Assembly: GCA_008501765.1 (NCBI GenBank)
Contig: QQUE01000007.1
Coordinates: 62,001-126,000, forward strand
Reading direction: 5' to 3'
Length of the DNA stretch: 64,000 nt
From: Calditrichota bacterium
GTDB lineage: Bacteria > Zhuqueibacterota > Zhuqueibacteria > Zhuqueibacterales > Geothermadaptataceae
Below the pieces are notes generated by a model. It was not told the origin of the DNA. It ran no database searches and worked only from the letters and a program-made list of their open reading frames with translations. Shown here piece by piece: positions 53,103 through 62,740 of this stretch (position 1 is the stretch's first letter; each line of letters starts with the position of its first letter). Made by a program: the position numbers and the translations under genes.

Positions 53103-54622
53103 GAAGAATTCAGACTAAATTATTAATCTCAATCCTTTTCATAACTTTGCTGCCGGTTTATCCTCTCTATCATCTTGTCAAAAATTTCTTTGTTCAAAGC
53201 CTCGAAGTGGGTTACAATAAAAATGTAGAACGTGCTCTTGAAAATGCTTCTAAACTCTCAAGTGAAGTTTTTAAAAATTTCCGTTCTGAGACAGCTGCGT
53301 TGAGCCGTGAGATTAGTTCTGCCCCTGAAACATTTGCGCTAGTGAAAAATCCAAAAAAAATATCTGTAAATTTTGAGGAGCTGGATGAAAAATTTGGCGC
53401 CTTTCGCGTACTTTTTTATGGAAGCGATAATACACTTTTACGGCACTATGTGGCGGGAGACCATCAGACATATCCCGTGTTTTATGATGCGGAGAGTGCG
53501 AAATACATAGAAAATTCCGAGTTGTCATTTATTAAACTTGAGGAAGAACCTGCATTTATTTCGATCTTTAGTCCTGTTGTGAAATCGGGTCAGAGGGTAG
53601 GTTCGCTCATTCTCTCTCGTCCGCCACCAGCCAAATTTCTTGCCCAGTCGAGCCATATTATTGAAGTGAACCAGATGTTTAAAGCCATCGGGATTTTACG
53701 AAACGAACTTGAGAGCAGCTTTATTCTTGCCTTTTTTGTCATCTATTTGGGTATCACAATTCTCGCTATTGGTCTCGGCCTGTACTTTTCCCGCCGAATT
53801 TCACAGCCATTAATTGCGCTCGCAGAAGGGACTGAAAAAGTTGCTGCCGGCGATTTAAATTACCGCATGCAGGTCAAATCGAAAGATGAAGTTGGAAAAC
53901 TGATGGCAGCATTTAATGTGATGATTGAAAAAGTAAAGACGAAACAGGAGCAAGTTGTAGAGTTGGAAAAAAAAGCTGCCTGGCGTGAAATGGCACGTAT
54001 TCTCGCCCATGAAATCAAAAATCCACTAACCCCGATGCAGCTAACCATCCAGCAACTGCGCGATCAGTACAAAGGCGATGATCCTGTTTTTACCGAAGTG
54101 CTGATTGAGTGCACAGAAATTATTGCCGATGAAATTGCTGCATTGCAAAAATTGGTTCGCGCTTTCGGTGAATTTGCCCGCATGCCGGACATGCAACTTG
54201 CACCGGTAAATTTAAATGAGCTCATCCGCGATGTGCGAAAGTTGTTTTATGACGCCGATGTGCACCTTGACCTGGCAGCCGAAATACCCACTTTGCAGCT
54301 CGATGATGAACAATTTCGGCGAATTTTAAAGAATTTTTTTAAAAACAGTCTTGAGAGTATCGATGAAAAGGGGGGTGGCAATATTTCGATAACGACACAG
54401 ATCGAAAACAATTTTGTCCTGGTTAATTTCAAAGATTCGGGAAACGGGATGAATTCCGATGTTCTGGATCGAATTTTTGAACCGCATAATTCGACAAAAA
54501 AGCATGGCATGGGACTGGGGCTCGCCATTGTAAAGCGAATCGTTCATGAGCACGGCGGAACGATTTCTGTTAAAAGTAAACCGGGAGAAGGAACCGAATT
54601 TTTACTGCAGCTCAAAATTTAA
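53099..54622 (+). CDS. NtrY-like membrane sensor histidine kinase
   Basis: About 507 residues from ATG 53099 (ATGA overlap); the track TTG lies 13 codons earlier inside the previous gene. A first membrane helix is at residues 7-30, a periplasmic domain of about 150 residues follows, and a second helix lies near 205-230. HAMP (RRISQPLIALAEGTEKV), the phospho-acceptor box LAHEIKNPLTPMQL and the ATP-binding blocks NSLES, DSGNGM and GMGLGLAIV follow. The NPLTPMQL variant is typical of NtrY kinases. The cognate regulator is encoded next. Confidence 0.93.
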   Translation: MRRIQTKLLISILFITLLPVYPLYHLVKNFFVQSLEVGYNKNVERALENASKLSSEVFKNFRSETAALSREISSAPETFALVKNPKKISVNFEELDEKFGAFRVLFYGSDNTLLRHYVAGDHQTYPVFYDAESAKYIENSELSFIKLEEEPAFISIFSPVVKSGQRVGSLILSRPPPAKFLAQSSHIIEVNQMFKAIGILRNELESSFILAFFVIYLGITILAIGLGLYFSRRISQPLIALAEGTEKVAAGDLNYRMQVKSKDEVGKLMAAFNVMIEKVKTKQEQVVELEKKAAWREMARILAHEIKNPLTPMQLTIQQLRDQYKGDDPVFTEVLIECTEIIADEIAALQKLVRAFGEFARMPDMQLAPVNLNELIRDVRKLFYDADVHLDLAAEIPTLQLDDEQFRRILKNFFKNSLESIDEKGGGNISITTQIENNFVLVNFKDSGNGMNSDVLDRIFEPHNSTKKHGMGLGLAIVKRIVHEHGGTISVKSKPGEGTEFLLQLKI

Positions 54623-54688
54623 AAATGATACAGCCCAATATTATTTTATATGATTGATGCGAATTGTGAAAAGCTCGAAGGAACACAA

Positions 54689-56044
54689 ATGATTGAACAC
54701 AGTATTCTTGTGGTTGACGATGAAAAAAATATTCGTCGTTCGATTAAAATGATATGTGAAGCTGAAGGCTATAAAATTGAGACAGCCGAAGATGGCACTG
54801 CGGCAATGGCAAAACTGGCCGAGCATAAAATTAGCCTTGTATTGCTCGATATCAATCTGCCTGGAAAAGATGGGCTGACACTTTTATCTGATATAAAAAA
54901 AACATACCCGAATATTATTATAATAATGATTACCGGTTTTGCCACGATCGAAAATGCGGTGGAAGCGACACGCCGGGGGGCATATGATTTTTTTGAAAAA
55001 CCGGTTTCCAAAGAAAAGTTGCTGCTCACATTGAAAAATGCCCTGCAAAACAAGCGACTTGAAAAAGAAAATATCCAGTTAAAAAAGAAAATGTTCGGCG
55101 AAGCGGAAATGATAGGGCAGAGCCAGGCAGCGAAAAATATCAATGAACAAATCAAAAAAGTAGCGCCGACGGACGGCCGTGTGCTCATTTTAGGGGAAAG
55201 TGGAACCGGAAAGGAGCTCATCGCACGCGCCATTCATAAAAACAGCCGCCGCTCTGATAAACCTTTTGTAAAACTAAATTGCGCCGCAATTCCGGAAGAG
55301 CTGATCGAGAGTGAACTTTTTGGATGCGTCAAAGGGGCATTTACCGGCGCAACAGAAACTAGGCAGGGGAAATTCAGCCAGGCGGATGGCGGTACCATAT
55401 TACTCGATGAAATCGGCGATATGAGTTTAACCGTGCAAGCCAAGGTTTTACGCGTTTTGCAGGAAGGGGAATTTGAAAAAGTCGGCGGCCAAAAAACGGA
55501 GCGTGCCGATGTTCGCATCCTTGCGGCCACCAATAAAAATTTGGCAGATGAAGTCGAATGCGGCCGGTTTCGCGAAGATTTGTATTTCAGGCTCAATGTC
55601 GTGCCAATAAATTCAGTCCCCCTGCGCCAACGCGTTGCAGATATTCCTGAACTTGTTGCCCACTTTGTTGAATATTTTTGCCAGGAATATGGCTACGCGA
55701 TTAAAAAAATCGAGCCTGAAGTTTTATCCATATTAAAGAAATATCCATGGCCGGGGAATATTCGGGAATTAAAAAATACCATCGAACGGCTGGTTATTAT
55801 GTCGAGTGACGAGCGAATTTCCAGTGCTGATTTGCCAGACCAGTTTCGTTCGGAATTTGAAGTTGATGAAAAAGCATATTTTTTAGAATTAACGCTTAAA
55901 GAAATTCGCGACAGGACAGAAAGAGATTACATTCGATTTACGCTTGAGAAATACGATTGGAATATCAGCCGAAGCGCCCGTGTGCTTGGCATTGACCGCA
56001 CGAATTTGCATAAAAAGATAAATTCGCTAGGGATAACTAAATAA
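54689..56044 (+). CDS. NtrX/NtrC-type sigma-54-dependent response regulator
   Basis: About 451 residues from ATG 54689, with AAGGA ahead of it; the track start adds 13 unrelated codons. The receiver domain shows VDDEKNIR and the phospho-Asp in VLLDINLPG. The AAA+ domain has GESGTGKE (Walker A), GAFTGA (sigma-54 contact) and GGTILLDEIGDM (Walker B). A Fis-type helix-turn-helix ends the protein (NISRSARVLGIDRTNLHKK). It should activate sigma-54 promoters in response to the NtrY-like kinase. The hairpin repeat copy 2 starts 4 nt after its stop. Confidence 0.95.
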   Translation: MIEHSILVVDDEKNIRRSIKMICEAEGYKIETAEDGTAAMAKLAEHKISLVLLDINLPGKDGLTLLSDIKKTYPNIIIIMITGFATIENAVEATRRGAYDFFEKPVSKEKLLLTLKNALQNKRLEKENIQLKKKMFGEAEMIGQSQAAKNINEQIKKVAPTDGRVLILGESGTGKELIARAIHKNSRRSDKPFVKLNCAAIPEELIESELFGCVKGAFTGATETRQGKFSQADGGTILLDEIGDMSLTVQAKVLRVLQEGEFEKVGGQKTERADVRILAATNKNLADEVECGRFREDLYFRLNVVPINSVPLRQRVADIPELVAHFVEYFCQEYGYAIKKIEPEVLSILKKYPWPGNIRELKNTIERLVIMSSDERISSADLPDQFRSEFEVDEKAYFLELTLKEIRDRTERDYIRFTLEKYDWNISRSARVLGIDRTNLHKKINSLGITK

Positions 56045-56047
56045 GGC

Positions 56048-56159
56048 GAGTTCGATATAAGAAGAATTGGGACAAAACGAATTAATTATAGGATATAGTC
56101 CGAAGGCGTCCCGCCGAGGATAACATACGAAACGCCCGGCGAGACGCCTTCGCTCTATT
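56048..56159. repeat. 112-bp dispersed hairpin repeat, copy 2
   Basis: The sequence equals copy 1 (2004-2115) except for two substitutions in the hairpin's loop and right arm, one of which breaks a stem pair. It begins 4 nt after the ntrX-like stop. Arms are at 56101-56118 and 56135-56152. At this place it could also work as a transcript end. Confidence 0.85.
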
Positions 56160-56455
56160 ATATAGGTGTTCTTCTGCCCGGTCAATTGTTACATTTTGCA
56201 ATAAATGACCAATACATATCTTGCCCTGACTGCGTTTCCATTGGAATATCTTTGATGTTCCGAATTTCAAGTCTAATGTATTAAAAAAGCGCTTCTTAAA
56301 TGCCTTCAATCCTGAAAATGTGATTTAATTTATTTTGGCAATCCATTTTCTTGCATTCTGTGTTGATAATTTTTATCTTCTTCGCCTTTAAAGACAATGG
56401 TATAAAAGAGTTGCAGCAGGAATATCTGGATTATTCTGGCATAAAAAGGAAAAAT
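56160..56455. other. Intergenic region before the adenylate kinase gene
   Basis: Between repeat copy 2 and the adenylate kinase start I see no supported gene or structured element. The track ORF beginning at 56351 runs through the last part in frame, but the protein homology starts only at ATG 56456. Confidence 0.45.
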
Positions 56456-57856
56456 ATGAATATCGCACTGATTGGCCCATCCGGAGCTGGAAAAGGCACA
56501 TATGCTCATAAATTGGGTGCAGAATTCAATTTGCTTCATGTTTCCACAGGTGAATTTCTCCGGCTAAGTCTTGAGAACAAAAGCGCACTTGGCTTGCTGG
56601 CCGGGAAATATATGAAATCCGGTGAGTTTGTGCCTGATGAAATCATTGATGCGATAATTGAGGAATGTCTTTTAAAGCAAGATTCACAGCAGGGCTTTTT
56701 GTTTGATGGGTTTCCCCGCACAAATTATCAAGCCAGTTTTTTAAATGATGTATTTACTAAAAATAATCGCGAGCTCGATGCGGTAATTTATCTCGATGTT
56801 CCGGACCAAGAAATTTATCGCCGCCTTGCGGGTCGGCTCATCTGCCGAACCTGCCAGTTGCCACATCATATGGAATTTGCTCCAGCGAAGACCTGTTCAA
56901 AAGTTGGGTGCGGTGGTGAGTTATTTCGCCGTGACGACGACAAAGATGGCATTCCTGCTGCAAGATTAGCCGTTTATCGCCGCGAAATAATACCTTTATT
57001 GGAATATTACCAAAAATCCAATAAACTGGCCATTATTGATGCTGACCGGGCTGTGGAATCCGTTACAGGAACATTGCAGAATTTTCTGCTAAATCTGACA
57101 AAGAATTCGCTTCGACCAGCTACCCTCAGTGAAATTGATAAAATTAAAAAGGCTCATTTGTCGACCGGCAAACTGGTTCCGGACCAGACACCTGTCGATG
57201 ATGACGGGAAAAATGTCATCCTTTTGGGAGCCCCTGGTTCAGGTAAAGGCACTCAGGCCAATTTTATCGGTGCAACTTTAAATATCCTGCAAATATCAAC
57301 CGGGGATTTGTTTCGTGAAAATATTTCCGACGAAACTGAATTGGGAAAATTGGCCCGGTTTTATATAAATCGCGGCGAGCTTGTACCTAATGATGTAACC
57401 GAAGAAATGGTGCGTGAAAGACTGGAGCAGAACGACACGAAGCGTGGAATAATCCTCGATGGTTTCCCGCGAACACTGCAACAAGCTGAAGCGTTGCGCC
57501 GGATGATGGCGGAATTAGGGCGAACAATTTCTGCGGTTATTTATATCGACGTACCGGATGAAGCCATCGTCAATCGTCTGACCGGGCGGCTTACCTGTAA
57601 TAAATGCAAGTCGCCATTTCATCAAAAATTCAATCCATTTTTAAAATGCCCGACCGGCGATTGCAGTGGGGAGTATTTATATCAACGGCATGACGATACG
57701 CCTGAAACGGTAAGAAAACGGCTGCGCACTTTTCATCAGCAAACCCGGCCGCTCATCGATTTTTATGAGCAACACAAACTTTTGCATCGCGTGCGTGGTA
57801 ATGGCAGTGTAAAAATAGTAAAAGAGGCGGTGGTCGAGCTGGCTATGTCTTTATAA
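56456..57856 (+). CDS. Tandem-fused adenylate kinase (two complete domains)
   Basis: About 466 residues from ATG 56456; the track's 35 extra N-terminal residues are unlike the family. The first kinase has P-loop IGPSGAGKGT, DGFPRT and a Cys4-type zinc lid (CRTC and CSKVGC). The second begins near residue 250 with LGAPGSGKGT, DGFPRT, GRLTCNKC and CPTGDC. The second is closer to the standard sequence (ISTGDLFRE, ETVRKRL), while the first has changes (VSTGEFLRL, RRDDDKDGIPAARL), so the halves may differ in nucleotide preference. Adenylate kinases interconvert AMP, ATP and ADP. A normal enzyme has only one domain of about 215 residues. Confidence 0.92.
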   Translation: MNIALIGPSGAGKGTYAHKLGAEFNLLHVSTGEFLRLSLENKSALGLLAGKYMKSGEFVPDEIIDAIIEECLLKQDSQQGFLFDGFPRTNYQASFLNDVFTKNNRELDAVIYLDVPDQEIYRRLAGRLICRTCQLPHHMEFAPAKTCSKVGCGGELFRRDDDKDGIPAARLAVYRREIIPLLEYYQKSNKLAIIDADRAVESVTGTLQNFLLNLTKNSLRPATLSEIDKIKKAHLSTGKLVPDQTPVDDDGKNVILLGAPGSGKGTQANFIGATLNILQISTGDLFRENISDETELGKLARFYINRGELVPNDVTEEMVRERLEQNDTKRGIILDGFPRTLQQAEALRRMMAELGRTISAVIYIDVPDEAIVNRLTGRLTCNKCKSPFHQKFNPFLKCPTGDCSGEYLYQRHDDTPETVRKRLRTFHQQTRPLIDFYEQHKLLHRVRGNGSVKIVKEAVVELAMSL

Positions 57857-57896
57857 AACGTAAAAATTAAATAAGGTAAATTCGGCCCGTTGATCT

Positions 57897-59033
57897 TTAT
57901 TTGGCTGGAAAAAGAAAAACGAGACTGCGCCAAAATCTTTTCCCCCAGGCTGCTTCATTGTGCTCTGCTCCTTCATCCAAAAACCACATTAAATCATCGC
58001 CATCGCGGTAACCTTTGTTGCGCAGCGCCTTGAGCATGGCATCACATCCCGGCTGCAAACGTGCTTCGAGCTCAACCGTGCCATTATCAATATAAATTAG
58101 AATTTGTTTTTTATGTTTAGCTGAGTTGACCATCGAAACTGCACTGTCAAACGGCGCTATAAATGCCGGAGAAAAACAGCCCGCCTTCCCGAAAACTTCA
58201 GGATGGTTCCAGGCTAACAAAAAAGAAGCCAATCCACCCATACTGGAGCCAAAAATAGCGGTATTTTGCGCCCCATTATTCGTACGATATGTGGTGTCGA
58301 TCAGAGGTTTGAGTTTTTCTATGATAAACTTTTGATAAGCGCGGCCGGTTACCGTATCTGAATAATCGGGGGTGCGTTCTTCCGAATTGTAGATACCAAC
58401 AATGATTATCGGCTCGATTTTATTATTGCGAATGAGGCTGTCGGCGGTTTCATCGACCTGCCAATCGATGCCCGCATAGGAAGTCGATGGGTCGATGATA
58501 TTCTGCCCATCGTGCATATAAATTACCGCGTAATTATTCGTCGTTTTTTCATATCCGGGTGGTAACCAAACGATAACATCGCGATTAAGAATTCCCGGGA
58601 AAGCCATATTACGATGATATTCTACAGTCCCCGTAATCTGCCCCTTATATTTTATGCCCTGATCTCGCCAGCGGTTAATGGTAAAAACCAATGTCGTGTC
58701 TTTGTGGGCTGTATGACTGAAATTTGCCGGAAGAGTTCCGTCATCCTGTAAACGCTCTGTGTCCCAAGTCCCGCGCGTAAATTTGTAATCGAAAATTGCA
58801 TTCTGCGGAAAACTGAGTGCAATGGCAAATTCGTTGGTTTTATTCGTCTTATGAAGCTGATTTTTTCCTGGCTGCCAGTTCCCCAGAATTTCATTATTGC
58901 CACTGATGAAAACTTTGGTGCTGTCGTTTCCATTTGGGGTGATTACTGTAAAAGTGATATTTACCATATTTTGACTTTTACCGGGCATTGGCACGAATAA
59001 AATGCACAACAACAGTACTTTTATTGATTCCAC
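57897..59033 (-). CDS. Secreted esterase (EsteraseD/Fes-like) with N-terminal CBM20-like domain
   Basis: About 378 residues from GTG 59033, five codons inside the track start and correctly spaced from GGAGG. After the signal peptide, residues 25-120 resemble a starch-binding CBM20 module (VFISGNNEILGNWQPGK). The catalytic alpha/beta-hydrolase part has VIYMHDGQN, the nucleophile GSSMGG and the late His in EGAEHNE. Relatives are feruloyl, siderophore or other carboxyl esterases of the PF00756 type. The substrate is unknown. It is downstream of, and probably separate from, the CPBP-SpoIIE gene because of the terminator between them. Confidence 0.85.
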   Translation of the reverse strand: MESIKVLLLCILFVPMPGKSQNMVNITFTVITPNGNDSTKVFISGNNEILGNWQPGKNQLHKTNKTNEFAIALSFPQNAIFDYKFTRGTWDTERLQDDGTLPANFSHTAHKDTTLVFTINRWRDQGIKYKGQITGTVEYHRNMAFPGILNRDVIVWLPPGYEKTTNNYAVIYMHDGQNIIDPSTSYAGIDWQVDETADSLIRNNKIEPIIIVGIYNSEERTPDYSDTVTGRAYQKFIIEKLKPLIDTTYRTNNGAQNTAIFGSSMGGLASFLLAWNHPEVFGKAGCFSPAFIAPFDSAVSMVNSAKHKKQILIYIDNGTVELEARLQPGCDAMLKALRNKGYRDGDDLMWFLDEGAEHNEAAWGKRFWRSLVFLFPAK

Positions 59034-59106
59034 CACATCCTCCGACAAATAGATTTGTAAAATGATCTTGCAAAAGATACAGAATCCGGATTTGGTTTCA
59101 AATAAA

Positions 59107-59129
59107 AAAGGCGGTCACAAACCGCCTTT
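59107..59129 (-). terminator. Terminator of the CPBP-SpoIIE gene
   Basis: AAAGGCGGT and ACCGCCTTT form a 9-bp stem with a 5-nt loop. On the minus strand the stem is followed by a run of six T (counting stem ends), 22 nt past the stop of the upstream minus-strand gene. Confidence 0.85.
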
Positions 59130-59150
59130 AGATTGACTTAAAATATCCAT

Positions 59151-61595
59151 TTAGAGCACTCTCAAAACAACCATTGTCATGTCATCGTGTTGCGGTTGTT
59201 TGGCTGCAAATTGATTTACTTCATTCAAAGCGTGACGCAGCAATCCTTCGGCAGAGCCGTTTGAGTAATTTTTCAAAATATCGAGGAACCGGTCTTCACC
59301 AAACTCATCGCCGTTTTCATTCATCGCTTCGGTGAAACCATCGGTATAAAAAACGAGGGTATTGCCGGGCGAAAGTTGCAACTCTCCCTCGACAAGTGTT
59401 TGGGTAAAAACTTCGCCGTGTTCGAGCCCAAGGCCGATGCCCGCCGGCTGCAGCATTTGCGGTTCACGGTTGTCTGAGTGGAAGATGATGGCTGGATTGT
59501 GCCCGGCACGAGAAAAGCGAAGTTTTTTCAAATCCGTATCGAGCACAGCATAAAACATACTGACGTACCATGATTTTTCAATCGTTCTGTACATCAGGCT
59601 ATTGACTTTGCTCAATACCTGCTTTGGCGATAAGTTGCTTTCAGCATGTGACTGTAAAATCCCCTTTGTTAAAGTCATGTAAATTGCCGCAGGTACACCT
59701 TTGCCGGAGACATCCCCAATAGCAATGCCAAGGTTTCCTTTTTCGAGGGAGATAAAATCAAAATAGTCGCCCCCGACTTCCAGTGCAGGATAACTGATTC
59801 CGGCAATATCAAATCCTTCGATTTGCGGTTTTTCTTTGGGTAACAACCCAAGCTGCACTTTTTGAGCAATTTCAAGCTCTTTTTGCATGCGTGTCTGTTC
59901 TTTGATCCGGCGAATGTGAGCCGGTTCATCGTTGCGGGCAAAGGTGATAAATTTGCCCGATCGCAATGCGATGAGCCCAAAAACAAGAGCAAGGAAAATC
60001 AATGCTGTAAACAGGTAAACTGTTATTGTGTAACTCACTGCAGCGCTCGATAAAAGTGGAACAATTACATACAGAGATTTAAGTACGAAATTTGAGGCCA
60101 TCGATGCCAACAATCCGTGCCGCCAGAAGACAAATCCCTGCAATAATGCTATAAAAAAATAGGGGAGAAGGGACCAGTACGTTGGCCAAAAAACATGATG
60201 GCTATCAAAGAATATGGCAATTATAGCGGTGATGATAGCGGAGAAAATTATGGCCACAGCCGCATTTTTGTATTTGGAGTGTAAATAAGTTATCAGAAAT
60301 TTACGATAAACAACTTCTTCGAACAACATGTTAAATACAATGGTTGCGAGCGCACCGATAAATATAATCTTGTACGAAAAAAAGCTCAGACTGTCAGCAG
60401 TAAGCCTGGGAACTGCATTTGTGAAATTGCTCAGAAAAAGCGAAAGAATTTGGATGCCAGCAAAAATTGTAATTCCGGAAGCAATGCCGATGGGAATTTC
60501 ACGGCCAACATTTTTGGAAATCCACCGTCTGTTGAGAATCCCGTCTATCCCGCCCAACAAGTGTAATTTGCCGGTTCGGATAATATGATCACCGGCGGTC
60601 CACGAAGTAAAAATATGCAGGAAAATAAAAAGAATCGATGTGACCAGACTGAACCCAAAAATAACAAACTTTTTGTGAAAAAGACCGATGGCACCAATCT
60701 GGGTACCGAGACCAAAAATATCCCACATAAAAATTGCTTGAATGATGTAGGCAACATAAATAAGAGCCCCGATTTTTAAACCGTTCCTGACACTGACCAA
60801 ACCGGCGTGATACTGTTGCAAAAAGATTACGATCGAAACGAGCAGCAAAATGACGTAGGCAATTGCTGAGATGGAATTGAAAAGCAAATTCGCACCGCCA
60901 ACGAGCCCGGATTCACTGATAAAATTATCCGGCTCCTGAAAATGGGAAACGACGTTGGCAACTTCGTTCCCGGCGATTTGAATTTGAAAGACATCGTGGC
61001 CGCCCTGATATTCCCGTGTTTTATGATAATATTTAAAAGTGTGGTCCGTCCGGTTGGTCTGTTCGACGCTTGAGGCGTTTTTGAGTTCATAGTCGGCAAA
61101 ATTAATTGCCGGCCATCTTGAAGCAAGTCGTTGAGCAATCTCCAGCGCCTGCTGTTCTTCGAGCTTGGCTCCGCTGGCAGAATCGGGGAGCAGGTGCTGG
61201 AATTTGATCAGTTTTCCGGTTGGAGATACGCGAAAAGCATAAAGTTCAAGCTGCCGGTCTCGCGGGACATTTTTATAGAATGTGAATTGCCAATAGGCAA
61301 GCGGGATTTCCTCGCTCTTTGCCATTGAAATCGTTTTTTCAATGCCATAGGTTCGGGTTAAAAAATCAATCCCGTTGTGGTCGTGGAGAAAATATTGGTC
61401 AACATAATAATCTGAAATATTTATGCCGCTTTTTTCGATAAAACTATCGACAATCTCTCTTGCATCTGCCCGGCTGATTTGGCTGATTCCGGTATACTGC
61501 AAATTCACCTTCGGCATGATATTCAAGCTAAGGATGAGTGCGATGATCGCTATTCCGGCCGGCAGCAGGTAGTACTTAAAAATTGAGCTGGGCAT
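59151..61595 (-). CDS. CPBP intramembrane protease-like domain fused to SpoIIE/RsbU-type PP2C phosphatase
   Basis: The 814-aa protein has one N-terminal helix, an extracytoplasmic domain (about residues 30-235), then about ten helices. Residues 405-515 match the CPBP (CAAX protease/bacteriocin-processing) family: EEVVYR (426-431) and the later FFDSHH (462-467) provide the expected Glu-Glu and His residues. A coiled-coil linker (555-590) leads to a SpoIIE-type phosphatase (590-814) with GGDYFD, GDVSGKG and QPQHDDMT, all metal-binding motifs intact. The layout suggests an extracellular signal changing phosphatase output, with a partner-switching sigma-factor pathway as the usual target. No anti-sigma gene is adjacent. 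Confidence 0.85.
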   Translation of the reverse strand: MPSSIFKYYLLPAGIAIIALILSLNIMPKVNLQYTGISQISRADAREIVDSFIEKSGINISDYYVDQYFLHDHNGIDFLTRTYGIEKTISMAKSEEIPLAYWQFTFYKNVPRDRQLELYAFRVSPTGKLIKFQHLLPDSASGAKLEEQQALEIAQRLASRWPAINFADYELKNASSVEQTNRTDHTFKYYHKTREYQGGHDVFQIQIAGNEVANVVSHFQEPDNFISESGLVGGANLLFNSISAIAYVILLLVSIVIFLQQYHAGLVSVRNGLKIGALIYVAYIIQAIFMWDIFGLGTQIGAIGLFHKKFVIFGFSLVTSILFIFLHIFTSWTAGDHIIRTGKLHLLGGIDGILNRRWISKNVGREIPIGIASGITIFAGIQILSLFLSNFTNAVPRLTADSLSFFSYKIIFIGALATIVFNMLFEEVVYRKFLITYLHSKYKNAAVAIIFSAIITAIIAIFFDSHHVFWPTYWSLLPYFFIALLQGFVFWRHGLLASMASNFVLKSLYVIVPLLSSAAVSYTITVYLFTALIFLALVFGLIALRSGKFITFARNDEPAHIRRIKEQTRMQKELEIAQKVQLGLLPKEKPQIEGFDIAGISYPALEVGGDYFDFISLEKGNLGIAIGDVSGKGVPAAIYMTLTKGILQSHAESNLSPKQVLSKVNSLMYRTIEKSWYVSMFYAVLDTDLKKLRFSRAGHNPAIIFHSDNREPQMLQPAGIGLGLEHGEVFTQTLVEGELQLSPGNTLVFYTDGFTEAMNENGDEFGEDRFLDILKNYSNGSAEGLLRHALNEVNQFAAKQPQHDDMTMVVLRVL

Positions 61596-61911
61596 AAATT
61601 CTCCTGTATAGAGGTGGTGGCTGTTATGCTGTGGTTCGATTCAATTGCCTGGATAATACGGCATCAATTTATATTTAGTGCATAAAATATATTATTTTAA
61701 TGAACAAAATTCCAATCAACAATTAGAAAAACCAATTATTCGATTTTTGTATTATTCCAGTTATTTTGCAGAAGGGTGAATCCTTTCCCCAGAGAACAGT
61801 TCGTTCACAAATCAATTTAAATCCCAAGTCAACTTTTCAAATAATGCCAAAATTATTTTGTTTTACTATAAATTTTCGTTTATTGCTTCAAAATAACGTT
61901 TTTAATACTGG
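61596..61911. other. Divergent intergenic region
   Basis: This 316-nt AT-rich region must hold promoters for the CPBP-SpoIIE gene and the downstream plus-strand gene. I see no clear hexamers, palindromes, RNA structure or small gene. Confidence 0.5.
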
Positions 61912-62637
61912 ATGAATGCGCAAATGCCTTTGGAAAAAAATACACAAATAACAACACAACTTAATCAGATTTTTGCCGCACATCAGGTTGTTCTACATCA
62001 TGCTGAGAAATCAGAATTGAAAATTCCGCTCATTTTCGCGGGCATGGCTGTCTACCTTTGCAGTAATCCAGATGATTTTCGACCCAATTGTGATAAACTT
62101 TCCGGTGATATCGATTATGTAATTTCAAAAAAGGATATTCCTGTGTGGCAGGAAATTTTGCAAATAGAGTTTTCCCACGAACAAAATGTAAACTTTAACG
62201 GACTGGTGGCAAAAACGAGAATAAACGGAATAGAGATGGATTTCCTGGCAGATGCGGTTATTAAAAAAGTTGTGAATGATGGCGGCCTGAGTTGCCGATT
62301 TTTTTACGATGAATTGCAGCCATTTACCTCGCCGTGGCAGGCGTCATCATTTTATCACATCGATCCGGCCATTTTGCTTTATTTTAAATTGCTTCTCGGC
62401 CGCGGGCGTGATGAAGGAAAATTTGATTTTGAAGATGCTGCGGCACTCATTTTGGGAGCGGAAATCGATGCGCAACACTTCTTTAAGGTAATTTTTGAGA
62501 AGAACAAATTCTCCGTTCGCAAAGCGGAAATTATTGCAAGCCGCTTGCAGCGATGCGTTGAAATCAATAAAAAAACGAGTGGTTTTAGAAAGAGATATTT
62601 GCGGATTGCTGATGAGTCAGATAAATGCAAGCAATGA
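61912..62637 (+). CDS. Nucleotidyltransferase-fold-like hypothetical protein
   Basis: The 241-aa cytosolic protein contains LIFAGMAVYL, then GDIDYVISKKD and later GIEMDFLAD. This order (small-residue motif, D-x-D, later acidic strand) resembles the fold of nucleotidyltransferase-like proteins, including some encoded next to abortive-infection or toxin genes. The first motif lacks the strict GS. The assignment is tentative. It is the only plus-strand gene near the right edge, convergent with the GmrSD/AlbA-like gene. Confidence 0.4.
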   Translation: MNAQMPLEKNTQITTQLNQIFAAHQVVLHHAEKSELKIPLIFAGMAVYLCSNPDDFRPNCDKLSGDIDYVISKKDIPVWQEILQIEFSHEQNVNFNGLVAKTRINGIEMDFLADAVIKKVVNDGGLSCRFFYDELQPFTSPWQASSFYHIDPAILLYFKLLLGRGRDEGKFDFEDAAALILGAEIDAQHFFKVIFEKNKFSVRKAEIIASRLQRCVEINKKTSGFRKRYLRIADESDKCKQ

Positions 62638-62683
62638 TGAAAATAACGACCAGCACCAGTGGCGCCAATGAGTCCGCCGCTAC

Positions 62684-62697
62684 ATCGCGGCCGCGAT
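62684..62697. other. 14-bp perfect palindrome between convergent genes
   Basis: ATCGCGGCCGCGAT is fully self-complementary and much richer in G+C than the surroundings. It lies between the convergent NTase-like and AlbA-like genes. It may be incidental or mark an acquisition boundary. It has no loop and no T run, so it is not a standard terminator. Confidence 0.35.
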
Positions 62698-62740
62698 TCT
62701 CGCCATCAGGTGAAGGCAATTGATATTTATATATCTCATC

